From positions 248,001-312,000 of the forward strand of contig NZ_JAENHO010000001.1 of the NCBI RefSeq assembly GCF_016785085.1: a DNA stretch of 64,000 bases, read 5' to 3'. Numbering within the stretch: position 1 is the stretch's first letter; every line of letters begins with the position of its first letter. This DNA comes from Paractinoplanes lichenicola. GTDB taxonomy: Bacteria; Actinomycetota; Actinomycetes; Mycobacteriales; Micromonosporaceae. This document shows positions 43,167-51,563 of the stretch, in pieces. The translations under genes and the position numbers were made by a program. The notes under the pieces were generated by a model, which saw nothing but the letters and a program-made list of their open reading frames with translations, made no database searches and had not been told where the DNA came from.

Positions 43167-43733
43167 TCAGTCCACCCAGGTGCCGACCACGGTGATCACG
43201 GCTTCGATGAGGGCCGCATCGGCGGAAGCGTGTTCGATTGTGCTGCGGTAGTAGATCGGGCCGATGGCGAGGGCCGCGGCGTCGCGACTGGGCAGGGACA
43301 GGCGCAATTCGCCGCGGGTCTGGGCCGCGTCCAGGGCGTCGGCGAGGCGGTCGGCCAGGATCTTGGCGAACTGGGCGCGGCGGGCGTTCATCTGCTCGTC
43401 CCAGGGTGCGGTGCCGGCCAGCGTGACGGCCACGGCTCGTACGTCGTCGAGGTCGAGTTGACGGGCGAGCGCGGTCAGTTCGCGCGTCAGCCACTGTCGC
43501 GTCGGGACGGTCGGGTTGTCCAGCAGCGGCATCCGTACGGTGGCCATCGCCTCGGCAAGCAGCTGATCGGTGCGCGGCCAATGCCGGTAGACGGTCGCCC
43601 GTCCCACCCCGGCCCGCTCCGCCACCTGCACGTGCGTCACCGCGACCGGGCCCTTCTCGAGCAGCAGCTCCCGGGCGGCGGTGAGGATGGCCTGCTGACT
43701 GCGCTGGAAGCGCGGGTCCGTCTCGGTGTTCAC
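43167..43733 (-). CDS. TetR family regulator
   Basis: The 188-residue regulator has a TetR helix-turn-helix (VTHVQVAERAGVGRATVYRHWPRTDQLLAEAM, about 32-64) and a helical ligand domain of the TetR_C type. The GTG start reads MNTETDPR. It is divergent from two SDR-like genes; a 9-bp inverted repeat lies between, partly over the start codon of the first of them. It probably represses itself and those genes. Confidence 0.87.
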   Translation of the reverse strand: MNTETDPRFQRSQQAILTAARELLLEKGPVAVTHVQVAERAGVGRATVYRHWPRTDQLLAEAMATVRMPLLDNPTVPTRQWLTRELTALARQLDLDDVRAVAVTLAGTAPWDEQMNARRAQFAKILADRLADALDAAQTRGELRLSLPSRDAAALAIGPIYYRSTIEHASADAALIEAVITVVGTWVD

Positions 43734-43758
43734 CGCCTCAGCTTACGAGACAACTTGA

Positions 43759-43795
43759 CTCATAGTTTCCCGCGACCCCATACTCCAACTATGAG
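43759..43795. promoter_or_regulatory. TetR-type inverted repeat overlapping start codon
   Basis: CTCATAGTT (43759-43767) and AACTATGAG (43787-43795) are perfect inverted 9-mers with 19 bases between them. The right arm contains the ATG at 43791 of the reductase gene. Binding of the divergent TetR here would cover the promoter and start of the gene. Confidence 0.6.
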
Positions 43796-44432
43796 ACAGG
43801 ATGTTTCACAGATACTGAAGGTGGCCGTCGTCGGAGCCTCCGGGACGACCGGACGCCACGTGGTGACGTCAGCGCTCGAGCGGGGGCACACAGTCACAGC
43901 CTGCGTACGGCGTCCCGCGACGTTCGCCGGGCGCGAGCGGCTGACCGAGGCGATTTGGCCGGACGTTCACGCCACGTCGGCGCTGACCGAGGCCCTGACC
44001 GGCGCGGACGCCGTGATCAGCACCCTCGGCGGCGCCGGGAAGGGCCCGACGACGGTGTGCACCGACGGCATCCGCACCACGCTGACCGCGATGAAGGCGG
44101 CCGGGGTGACGCGCCTGATCGCCGTCAGCGCCCACGGGGTGCTGGAGACGCACGACCGGTCGCTCTACTCCCTCGCGGTGTGGGCCGGCGTGGCCGACCG
44201 CATGCGCGACAAGGAGACGATGGAACCGCTGATCGCCTCCTCCGATCTCGACTGGACGATCGTGCGCCCGCCCAAGCTGTCCGACCGTCCGGCCACCGCG
44301 ACCAACCGAGTCGGCACCGATCTGCCGATCCACGTATGGAGTTCCGTAGGCCGCGCCGACCTGGCCGCCTTCCTGATCGACGAGGCCGAGCACCCCCGAT
44401 ACGTGCGCGCCTACCCGAGGATCGCCCGATGA
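43791..44432 (+). CDS. NmrA-like NAD(P)-binding protein
   Basis: The 213-residue protein is an atypical SDR of the NAD(P)H-binding/NmrA type, with VAVVGASGTTGRHVV near residue 12, ADAVISTLGG and the segment SDLDWTIVRPPKLSDRP. Relatives act as reductases or redox sensors. If ATG at 43791 is used, the mRNA has almost no leader; the domain itself begins ten codons later, at GTG 43821 or a CTG at 43815. It overlaps the next SDR gene (ATGA), so both form an operon under the TetR regulator. Confidence 0.78.
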   Translation: MRQDVSQILKVAVVGASGTTGRHVVTSALERGHTVTACVRRPATFAGRERLTEAIWPDVHATSALTEALTGADAVISTLGGAGKGPTTVCTDGIRTTLTAMKAAGVTRLIAVSAHGVLETHDRSLYSLAVWAGVADRMRDKETMEPLIASSDLDWTIVRPPKLSDRPATATNRVGTDLPIHVWSSVGRADLAAFLIDEAEHPRYVRAYPRIAR

Positions 44433-45325
44433 CCGGTCTCTCGCCGCGCACCGCGGTCGTCACCGGAGCCACCGGCGGCATGGGCAAGATGATCGCCGCC
44501 GCCCTGATCGACGCGGGCGCCCGGGTCGTGACCATCGCCCGCGACCCGGCCCGCGCCGACGCCCTGCGCGCCCACGTCGGCCCGGACAACCAGCACCGGC
44601 TCGACATCATCCCCGGCGACCTGTCCCGCCGCGACGACCTCCGTACGGCGGCGCAAGTCATCGAGGACCGCTACGAGCAGATCCACATCCTCGTCAACAA
44701 CGCCGGCGCCCACTTCCCCGACCGCCGCACCTCGGCCGACGGCGTCGAGATGCACATCGCGCTCGACTACCTCGCCGCGTACGGGCTGATGACCCGCCTG
44801 GGCGCACCGCTGCGGCGCGGCCGGGCCCGCGTCGTGAACGTCGCCAGCGACACCCTCAACGACACCCGCCAGCTCAAACTCGCCGGAAAGCCCCGCCCGG
44901 CGACCCTGGACCTCACCGGCGTGGACGACCTGGCCGCCCTCAACCCACCGGACGGTTTCGTTCCCTTCGAGGCGTACGCGCGGGCAAAGCTGATGACCGT
45001 CACCGCCGGCTACGCCCTCGCGCGCTCCTTCACCCCCGACGGCGTCACCGTCAACGCCGTCCACCCCGGCATCGTCGCCACCGACATCATCGACGACCTG
45101 GTGCCGGCCCTGCTCCGCCCGTTCGGCACCCTCATCCGCCGCACGATGCTCACCCCCACCGACGGCGCCGCCACCGCACTGCGCATCGCCACCGACCCCG
45201 CTCTCGAGGGCGTCACCGGCCAGTACTTCAACCAAGGCCTGGCCGCGACCACCCCACCGATCTCCCACGACGTCGCCATGCAGGAGCGACTGCTCGCCCT
45301 GAGCGAGTCCCACTTCGCCACCTGA
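44429..45325 (+). CDS. SDR family oxidoreductase
   Basis: The 298-residue protein is an SDR similar to retinol dehydrogenase-like members: TGATGGMGKMI near residue 13, VNNAGAHF near 88, the catalytic Ser in NVASDTL and YARAK with Tyr and Lys. It is translationally coupled to the upstream NmrA-like gene and so under the same control. A hairpin (GTCCGG 45334-45339, CCGGAC 45346-45351) follows the stop and may end the operon. Confidence 0.87.
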   Translation: MTGLSPRTAVVTGATGGMGKMIAAALIDAGARVVTIARDPARADALRAHVGPDNQHRLDIIPGDLSRRDDLRTAAQVIEDRYEQIHILVNNAGAHFPDRRTSADGVEMHIALDYLAAYGLMTRLGAPLRRGRARVVNVASDTLNDTRQLKLAGKPRPATLDLTGVDDLAALNPPDGFVPFEAYARAKLMTVTAGYALARSFTPDGVTVNAVHPGIVATDIIDDLVPALLRPFGTLIRRTMLTPTDGAATALRIATDPALEGVTGQYFNQGLAATTPPISHDVAMQERLLALSESHFAT

Positions 45326-45483
45326 CCGCGGGCGTCCGGGATCGTCCGGACTTCAAGAGGGGCGCCGATTCGTATTCAAGACTCGTTGCGGGCCCGTAAG
45401 TAATGACGGGGTCGCCGTTCGTGCTCCACAACTGGAGCACGAGAAGTCGTTGACAGCTCGCTTCAGGAGATCGGAGAAGTCAG

Positions 45484-45777
45484 ATGCGCCTACGAAAAAT
45501 CCTGGTCATGGGCACGATCGCCATCACCGGTTCATTGTCCGCCGTCGCCCTGACCGCCGCGCCTGCACAGGCTGACCCTTGCGGCGCCAACAGCTGGGTG
45601 CAGGGTAACGACAGGTATGTCGGATACCGCAACTGTGGCTCGTCTACCGTCCGCCTGCGTGCCGTCGTCGGCGGCAACCCCTCGCCGTCCTGCGTGCCGG
45701 TCGCCGGTGGCAGCTCCGCCCTCCTCGGACGATTCGCCGACGGCGCGCCGCTGAGCTGGTCCGTCCAACCCTGTTGA
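45484..45777 (+). CDS. Small secreted four-cysteine protein, tendamistat-like spacing
   Basis: The 97-residue precursor has a signal peptide (1-30, cleavage after AQA) and a 67-residue mature part with cysteines at 33, 51, 70 and 97. The spacing (18, 19, 27) and the order SW, NC, V-rich strand, SC, final C resemble the Streptomyces alpha-amylase inhibitor tendamistat (spacing 16, 18, 28). An all-beta protein with two disulfides is therefore plausible, but the WRY inhibitor loop is not clearly present. ATG at 45484 follows GGAGAA. It is a single gene with its own leader. Confidence 0.7.
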   Translation: MRLRKILVMGTIAITGSLSAVALTAAPAQADPCGANSWVQGNDRYVGYRNCGSSTVRLRAVVGGNPSPSCVPVAGGSSALLGRFADGAPLSWSVQPC

Positions 45778-46123
45778 GATGCTGTCTTGGGCCGGGCCGC
45801 CGACATGACGCGCCGTCAGCCCGGTCCAGGTCGATCCCGGCGAAGCGGCCCTTCAGTCCGCATCGATTCACACGTCGCCGAGCGACCGATGCCGCCGTCC
45901 GGTTCATTGCGAATCATGACGCACAAAGCACCGCTGGCCTTTTCTGTCTACAAGAGGTCCCGTGCCCGCTGCGCCGAGCGCCTCTCATCGCCCGGTCGTT
46001 CAAGAGCGATCGGTTCGGGCCCTCATGAATGCACAGTCAGGGGCTGTGGGGAGCCAGAGGGCCTCAGCCGGTGAGGCCGGCGTCGACGGCTGGTGCGTTC
46101 TCGCCTCTCGTCGCCGGACCGTT
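45778..46123. other. Stretch without a convincing gene
   Basis: These 346 bases lie between the small secreted protein gene and the 3' end of the CPCC protein gene. Only short frames without ribosome binding sites occur. I see no strong hairpin or repeat. Confidence 0.5.
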
Positions 46124-46873
46124 TCAGGGAACGGTCGGTTCGGTCCAGCCGACGATGATCGACCCGGTGATGTAGTAGCCGGCTTTGTCGATCATCGTTG
46201 CCACGGCGAGGCGGACCGACGTCGAGGTGACTCGCAGGAAGTGGGTCTCCCAGTCGGCATAGCGGAGGTCCTGCAGCCAAGCTTGCTCGATCTCCGCTGC
46301 TACTCGCTCCGGTGACGCCGCTTGTTCGGCTTGGCAATGGGCCGTCAGTAGACGGGCCGGGTCCTCGCCGGCAGTGACGTCGACGTGCCGGATCGACGGG
46401 CACCGCCACAGGTAGTGGTCGAAGTCGACCGCCATGCCGGAGAGGTTGTCGGGATCCGCCGGTGGTGCCATGGCGGCGACGGCCCGGACCGCCTCGGCGA
46501 ACCGGGCATCAGCGTTCGCGTCGAACTTCAGGGCCACGGGTGGGATCCCCTGCCACCAGGACTGGCGCCACCAATAGAGGACCGTACGGTCCTCGGGCCA
46601 CGGAGCCAACGGGCCGCCGTGCGGTTCGAACCGATCATGGCTGAGGTCGATCGGACGCCAGGAGGGCTCGCGTTCGTAGTCCGCTCGATCCGCGGGGCGG
46701 AGTGCTCGCTGGGCCTCGATCAGCGACGGCTCGTTCGCGCCACCGGGCCGGTCCGGCCAGCGGAGCTGATGGATGTCGTCCTCCCAGCCGCAGACGGGGC
46801 AGATCTCATGCGATCCCGGCGGCTCCGAGATCGTCCGACAGCCGCAGCACACGCAGGCGTAGGCAAGGTCCAC
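46124..46873 (-). CDS. CPCC-type cysteine-rich protein
   Basis: The 249-residue protein begins with a CPCC-like zinc-binding domain: CVCCGCRTISEPPGSHEICPVCGWEDD near residue 8, where the cysteine pairs and the CPVCGWEDD end are the family mark. A Trp-rich middle (LYWWRQSWWQG) and an alpha-beta C-terminal part follow. Such domains often occur in toxin-immunity or contact-dependent systems, but there is no toxin partner here and function is unknown. The start codon is GTG. Confidence 0.75.
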   Translation of the reverse strand: MDLAYACVCCGCRTISEPPGSHEICPVCGWEDDIHQLRWPDRPGGANEPSLIEAQRALRPADRADYEREPSWRPIDLSHDRFEPHGGPLAPWPEDRTVLYWWRQSWWQGIPPVALKFDANADARFAEAVRAVAAMAPPADPDNLSGMAVDFDHYLWRCPSIRHVDVTAGEDPARLLTAHCQAEQAASPERVAAEIEQAWLQDLRYADWETHFLRVTSTSVRLAVATMIDKAGYYITGSIIVGWTEPTVP

Positions 46874-47023
46874 GGAGGATACTCTGCACTACCTGAGCAG
46901 CCCCGTGGGCGTGGGCTGAGCACGGCGGGGTAACGCGATGCCGGGCGCACGGCCGGCTCCCGCCGAGCGCGATCTGTGGGACCATGAGGCGCTTCCTCGC
47001 ACCCTTCCTCGAAAGGAATGGCC

Positions 47024-47170
47024 ATGCGCGCTCGTCGTACCCGATTCCTGGCCGCGATCGTCTCGGCCGTCGTCATCGCCCTGTTCGCCCCCGCGGCGGC
47101 CGGGACCGCCCAGGCGGTGACGTGCCCCGGCAGCACCAGCTGGGACAACATCCTGCAACGCTGCGTCTGA
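47024..47170 (+). CDS. Tiny secreted peptide precursor
   Basis: The frame encodes 48 residues: basic start MRARRTRF, a hydrophobic core LAAIVSAVVIALFAPAAAG, signal peptidase site TAQA, and a predicted mature peptide of only 17 residues, VTCPGSTSWDNILQRCV, whose two cysteines could close a 14-residue ring. AAAGGA at 47012-47017 is well spaced for ATG 47024; ATG at 47018 is too close to it. The signal peptide is textbook for actinomycetes, which supports a real gene. No family is known to me. Confidence 0.6.
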   Translation: MRARRTRFLAAIVSAVVIALFAPAAAGTAQAVTCPGSTSWDNILQRCV

Positions 47171-47217
47171 GAACCAGGGCTGAGAACACGCCGGGGTCCG
47201 CGAGGGCCCTGGCTCAG
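47167..47217. terminator. Bidirectional terminator between convergent genes
   Basis: CTGAG-AA-CCAGGGC (47167-47180) pairs with GCCCTGG-CTCAG (47206-47217): 12 base pairs with a two-base bulge and a 25-base loop. It covers the stop codons of both convergent genes (47168-47170 and 47214-47216), so it can end transcription from either side. Confidence 0.55.
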
Positions 47218-47720
47218 CGCTCCCAGACGGCGGCGGCTTCGCGGTCGAGTTGCGGGACCCAGCCCAGCGCCATCGGCTTCGCGGCGGTCTTGGGGAAGGT
47301 CAGCTTGAGGGTGCCGGTGCCGTGCTCGAACCGTACGGGCTTGGTCTGGGCCGGGTCGTTCTCGTAGCCCTGCAGGTCGTAGACGGTGAACAGCGACGGG
47401 TCGATCGTGAACGGGCGGGTGGCCTTGACCGAGAGGACGGCCCGGGCGGACTTCGCGGCGTAGGTGACCGAGGTCAGCGTGACCGTGGCGACCCGGGCCG
47501 AGCCCTTCTTGACGGTGACGACCTTGCCCGACTGGGAGTAGGTGAGGCCCTTGTCGGCGGACTTGACGGCCGGCGCGGGAACCTTCGTCGCGGGAGCGGG
47601 CGCGGGTGCGGCCTGAACAACGGCCGGGGCGGGGCGCTCCTGGGCGGCGGCGGTGCCGGCGATGGCGGCCGTGGAGCCGGCCACGGCGACGACGATCAGC
47701 GCGACGAGGGACTTCTTCAT
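47214..47720 (-). CDS. Secreted beta-rich protein
   Basis: The 168-residue protein has a signal peptide (1-26, ending TAAAQ), a Pro/Ala-rich spacer (27-56) and a domain of about 110 residues with beta-strand pattern (KVVTVKKGSARVATVTLTSVTY to the end). The layout FTVYDLQGYENDPAQTKPVRFEHGTGTLKLTF resembles DUF4352-like extracellular immunoglobulin-type domains. No cysteines are present. Function is unknown; it is most likely free or wall-associated outside the cell. Confidence 0.75.
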   Translation of the reverse strand: MKKSLVALIVVAVAGSTAAIAGTAAAQERPAPAVVQAAPAPAPATKVPAPAVKSADKGLTYSQSGKVVTVKKGSARVATVTLTSVTYAAKSARAVLSVKATRPFTIDPSLFTVYDLQGYENDPAQTKPVRFEHGTGTLKLTFPKTAAKPMALGWVPQLDREAAAVWER

Positions 47721-47795
47721 GCAGGCAACTCCCGAAATCAGCGGTGCAGTCTCGCAGGGTAACGGATGGAGGCACCCCGCGGTTCTGTCTCCGTC

Positions 47796-48716
47796 TTAAT
47801 TCGCGGTGTCGAGTTTATCCCGTACGGCCGAATCAAGCTTGACGTCGCGCGCGGCCATGACCTCGTCGAGCCGGTCGACCGTGCTCGCGCCGACCATCGG
47901 CCACACCTGCGGGTCGCCGCCGAGCAGCCACGCCAGCACGACCTGGTTCTGCGTGACGCCCAGCTCACGGGCCACGTCGATCAAGGCCGCCGTACGCCGG
48001 TCGGTGCCGGGATGGTTATACGCCTCCTCCAGGGGACGGTCGGCCCGGCCGTACGCCCCGTTGATCAGCGGCGAGTACGCCCACAGGTCCAGCCCGGACG
48101 TGGAACGTACGTAATCCAGGGTCTCGGGGAAGACTTGCCGGTGCGACCACGACTCCAGGGCCGCCCCGGGACGCGGCTGGACGTAGGAGTGCCGCAGCTG
48201 TAAAGCCGACCAGTCGCAGCCCAGCCCCCGCGCCTGCTCGACGCGCCAGGCCGGGGTGTTCGAGGCCCCCGTACGCCGGGTCAGCCCCTCGCGGCGCAAC
48301 TCCTCGAACGCCCCGGCGGTCTCGGCGAGCGGCACCGACCGGTCCTCCACATGCGCCCAGTACATGTCGACGTGGTCGACCCCGAGCCGTTCGAGGCTCC
48401 CGGTCATGGCCTGCCGGATCGTGGCCGCCGACAGCCCCTCCATCGCGTCGAGCCCGCGGGCCGGGTCGGTGGGTTCGGCCCCCACCTTCGTGCTGATCAG
48501 CACCCGGTCGCGCATCCCGGGCCGCGCGGCCAGCCAGCTCCCGATCACCCGCTCGCTGTGCCCGCCCAGCCCGGACGGGTGCAACCAGAACGCGTAGTTG
48601 TTGGAGGTGTCGATCCACCGGCCGCCGAGCTCGACGAAGCGGTCGAGCAGGGCGTGCGAATCCCGCTCGTTGATGGTGGTTCCGAACAGCATGGCGCCCA
48701 GCACGATCTCTGTCAT
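47796..48716 (-). CDS. Aldo/keto reductase
   Basis: The 306-residue protein is an aldo/keto reductase. The tetrad is seen as DTSNNY (Asp and Tyr), the Lys in LISTKVG and His in YWAHVED; the NADPH site is in the C-terminal [19 protein letters not shown]. The substrate is not evident. ATG at 48716 is used; its promoter shares the 55-bp gap with the divergent RTX gene. Confidence 0.9.
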   Translation of the reverse strand: MTEIVLGAMLFGTTINERDSHALLDRFVELGGRWIDTSNNYAFWLHPSGLGGHSERVIGSWLAARPGMRDRVLISTKVGAEPTDPARGLDAMEGLSAATIRQAMTGSLERLGVDHVDMYWAHVEDRSVPLAETAGAFEELRREGLTRRTGASNTPAWRVEQARGLGCDWSALQLRHSYVQPRPGAALESWSHRQVFPETLDYVRSTSGLDLWAYSPLINGAYGRADRPLEEAYNHPGTDRRTAALIDVARELGVTQNQVVLAWLLGGDPQVWPMVGASTVDRLDEVMAARDVKLDSAVRDKLDTAN

Positions 48717-48771
48717 GCCGATCGATGCTGCCCCTTCGAGTGCGCTCGAAGTCAAGGTCTACTATCCGCGC

Positions 48772-49971
48772 GTGCGAAAAGCTTGGGTGGCCGGGGCCGG
48801 AGTGGCAGTGCTGGCCGCGGTGGGGGTCGGCGTGGTCGTGCTGCCCGCCGACGCCGCGACCGTGCCGGGGATCGCGTCGATCGCGGGCACGCTGGTGCAG
48901 TACAAGGCGGCCGAGATGCAGGCCGTCAAGGTCAACAACAATGTGGTGGTCACGCGCTCCGGGCTGACGGTCACCATCGACGACGTGGTCGCCATCAAGG
49001 CCGGCACGGGGTGCAAGCTGGTCAGCGGCGACAAGACCAAGGCCCGCTGTACGACGAAGTCGACGCCGACGCGGGTCGCGATCTACACGTACGAGGGCAA
49101 CGACGTCATCGTCAACAAGAGCGACCTGTCGATGACCGCGTACGGGGGTTATGGCAGCGACCGGATCACCGGCGGGCCCAAGGCGGACATCCTCGAGGGC
49201 GACCCGATCACCGGCGGCCCGGTCGGCAACGACGCGATCTGGGGGCTCGGCGGTAACGACCGGCTGCAGGGCGGCGGTGGCAACGACGCGCTCTCGGGCG
49301 GGGACGGCAACGACGCGCTCTTCGGCGAGCACGGTGTGGGCGGCGAACCGGGTACGGGCGCCGACCGGCTCTACGGCGGCAACGGCAACGACTCGCTGCG
49401 CGGCGGGCCCGCGGGCGACCACCTCTACGGCGGGCCGGGCAACGACGGCCTGTACGGCGAACGCGGCCGCGACCTGCTCGACGGGGGCACCGGCGACGAC
49501 AATCTGAGCGGCGAGTTCACCGTGGCCGAGATCGACCGGGACGTCATGCGGGGCGGGCCGGGTCGCGACAACGTCGACTACTCGAGCCACGTCGAGCCGG
49601 TGACGGTCGACCTGGACGGGGCCGCCGACGACGGTCAGGCCGGCGAGGGCGACCTGGTCGGAGCCGACGTCGAGACCATCGAGGGCGGCCGGGGCAGCGA
49701 CGTGCTGACCGGCAACGCGGCGGCCAACGTGATCTTCGGCGGGGCCGGCAACGACGTGATCCGCGGCGGCGCGGGCAACGACGACCTGAGCGGCGACGAG
49801 GGCCGCGACAAGCTCTACGGCGAGGCCGGCGACGACATGCTGCGCGGCTGGGACGTCGTCGACAAGGCCACCACAGACGTGATCGACGGCGGCGTGAACA
49901 CCGCGGCCGGCGACGAATGCGGCCACGACGCCGGCGACACGGTGGTCAACTGCGAGCGCCTGCTCTCCTGA
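48772..49971 (+). CDS. Secreted RTX-type calcium-binding protein
   Basis: The 399-residue exported protein has a signal peptide (1-29, ending ADA) and a Cys pair in [14 protein letters not shown], then many glycine-rich nonapeptides of the GGxGNDxLx type (from about residue 120 to 380) that form calcium-filled beta rolls. There is no catalytic domain, so it may act as a surface or matrix protein, or as a calcium-dependent adhesin. GTG at 48772 starts directly with the basic part of the signal peptide. A strong hairpin follows the stop. Confidence 0.85.
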   Translation: MRKAWVAGAGVAVLAAVGVGVVVLPADAATVPGIASIAGTLVQYKAAEMQAVKVNNNVVVTRSGLTVTIDDVVAIKAGTGCKLVSGDKTKARCTTKSTPTRVAIYTYEGNDVIVNKSDLSMTAYGGYGSDRITGGPKADILEGDPITGGPVGNDAIWGLGGNDRLQGGGGNDALSGGDGNDALFGEHGVGGEPGTGADRLYGGNGNDSLRGGPAGDHLYGGPGNDGLYGERGRDLLDGGTGDDNLSGEFTVAEIDRDVMRGGPGRDNVDYSSHVEPVTVDLDGAADDGQAGEGDLVGADVETIEGGRGSDVLTGNAAANVIFGGAGNDVIRGGAGNDDLSGDEGRDKLYGEAGDDMLRGWDVVDKATTDVIDGGVNTAAGDECGHDAGDTVVNCERLLS

Positions 49972-49978
49972 TCCGGAG

Positions 49979-50006
49979 CCGCCGCTCCACCTCGGTGGAG
50001 CGGCGG
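49979..50006. terminator. Strong bidirectional hairpin
   Basis: CCGCCGCTCCAC (49979-49990) pairs perfectly with GTGGAGCGGCGG (49995-50006) around a 4-base loop. It lies between the convergent ends of the RTX gene and the KPLRAE precursor gene and so can stop transcription from both sides. Confidence 0.75.
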
Positions 50007-50015
50007 GCCCTACGC

Positions 50016-50231
50016 TCACTCGGCGCGCAGTGGCTTGAACAAGGCGTGCGGGGCCTTCTCCGCCCGCAGCGGCTTGGCCTCGACCGTGCTCGACGAGGAA
50101 CCCGGCACGAGCTCGGCTCGTAGCGGCTTGGCGTTGAGCGCGGCCGCCGCGACGCCGATGACGCCGGTGGTCGCCACGAGCGCCCCGGCCACGGCCACCG
50201 TGCTGAGGGTGCGATGGAATGTCGATCTCAT
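50016..50231 (-). CDS. Secreted precursor with three KPLRAE repeats
   Basis: The 71-residue protein has a signal peptide (1-34; hydrophobic core TVAVAGALVATTGVIGVAAA, end ALNA) and a short mature part in which the hexapeptide KPLRAE occurs at 35-40, 53-58 and 66-71, that is at its start, middle and exact C-terminus. The three copies use different codons at four of six positions but never a different residue, which argues for selection on the peptide. No cysteine is present. GGGGG lies before the ATG at 50231. The function is unknown; a multi-copy peptide precursor is one possibility. Confidence 0.7.
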   Translation of the reverse strand: MRSTFHRTLSTVAVAGALVATTGVIGVAAAALNAKPLRAELVPGSSSSTVEAKPLRAEKAPHALFKPLRAE

Positions 50232-50264
50232 AGCGGTACCCCCGTTTCGTTGTTGCGCCGGATG

Positions 50265-50960
50265 CTATCGCCGTGGCCGCTTGATCGGCTCTGAGCAGCG
50301 GCTTTCTGTCCACCAAGGAGAAAATCGCGCCGCGAGCGCAACCGCTGTCAGCTCCGCCGCGATCCAGATGGGAGCCGTCGCGCCGGCTCTGGTGGTGAGC
50401 GCGGCCGCTCCGAGCGCCGGTCCGGCTGTGGCCCCGATGTTGAGCGCGGCCGCCGCGTACGACCCGCCCGTCGTCGGGGCGGCCGTGGCGGCGTACAGGA
50501 CCCGGGTGATCAGCGTGCTGCCGACCGCGAAGGACAGCACCCCCTGCGCGAGGACGAGGCTCAGGAACGCCACCGGATGCGCGGCCAGCAGAGCGAGGGC
50601 GGCCCAACCGGCCGCCAGGAGCGGGCCGCCGACCCCGATGACCAGGCCGGGCTGCCGGTCCGACAGGCGACCGGCGATCATGACTCCGAGGAACGATCCG
50701 GCGCCGAAAAGCACCAGCACGACGGGGATCCAGGCCGCCCCGAGCCCGGCTACCCCGGTCGCGACCGGCGCCAGGAAGGTGAAGGCCGCGAAGGTTCCGC
50801 CGTTGATCAGCGCGGCGAACAGCATCGCGAGGAGGAGTTGGCGCGACCGCAACACGCGAAGCTCCGCGGCCAGGTCCGGCGGGCGGCTTTCGGCCGGCTC
50901 GGGTGAGGGGCCGACGTTGGCGCCGGTCAGCCGCCTGGAGAGGCCGAGGGCGAAGGGCAT
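50265..50960 (-). pseudogene. MFS transporter, N-terminal half missing
   Basis: The frame of 231 residues matches the second half of a major facilitator exporter of the chloramphenicol-resistance type, with six helices and GRLSDRQPGLVIGVGG as the conserved loop. A full protein has about 400 residues; nothing similar to the first half is found upstream at 50961-51158. The ATG at 50960 may allow translation of the half protein, but transport is unlikely. It precedes the KPLRAE precursor gene by 33 bp on the same strand. Confidence 0.65.
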
Positions 50961-51158
50961 CGAGTGCTCCGAGGTGAGAGATCAACGAGGGTCTTCTCGT
51001 CACCACGGCCAGCCGCCCGGGCAGTCAGCGTTGCGCGGGGCTGGCGGTGTGACCGGCAGCCCCCGAGGCATCCGACTCGGGACTCGACATGCCGTGCACC
51101 CTACCTAGGCATCGCTTGCCGATGCGCGGGCCCAGCCAGCCCCACGACGATTTCGGGC

Positions 51159-51560
51159 ATGATCTATCACCACTTTCGCAGCACGTTGAAGGATGGCGTC
51201 ACCGAGGCGCAGCAGGGTGAGTTGCTCGCCAGCCTGCAGAATCAGGGCCGCGAGATCTCCGCCGTCAGGCAGTTCCTGGTCGGGCGGGAGGTCGGTGGCG
51301 AGTTTCAGTGGGGCGCCACCTTTGTCTTCGACGACCTTGACGGGTACTGGGCCTATCTGATGCATCCGGCGCACCTGCGCTCCGACGAGATCGGGCTGCC
51401 GCTGGTGGAGAGGTTCATCTCGTACGACACCACTGACGACCCGGATCCGGAGTTCGGCGCCAAGGTCGCGGCCCTGCACCAGCGGCGGTACGCGGCGTTG
51501 CCGGAGCTGGCCAGGCTCGTCCGGGACCTACCCAACAGCGGCTCCGGGCTGGAGGGCTGA
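51159..51560 (+). CDS. Dabb-type stress-responsive barrel protein
   Basis: The 133-residue protein has the Dabb ferredoxin-like barrel: MIYHHFRSTLKDGVTEAQ at the start, VGREVGGEFQWGATFVFDDLDGYWAYLMHPAH in the middle. Dabb proteins are often cofactor-free enzymes or stress proteins. The stop is three bases before the GTG of the quinone oxidoreductase gene, so both are co-transcribed. Confidence 0.8.
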   Translation: MIYHHFRSTLKDGVTEAQQGELLASLQNQGREISAVRQFLVGREVGGEFQWGATFVFDDLDGYWAYLMHPAHLRSDEIGLPLVERFISYDTTDDPDPEFGAKVAALHQRRYAALPELARLVRDLPNSGSGLEG

Positions 51561-51563
51561 TCG

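Noticed and set aside
48016..51006. A 996-residue frame on the minus strand
   Set aside because: It covers the RTX gene antisense and shows no family, signal or codon bias; the real genes of the region are in other frames.
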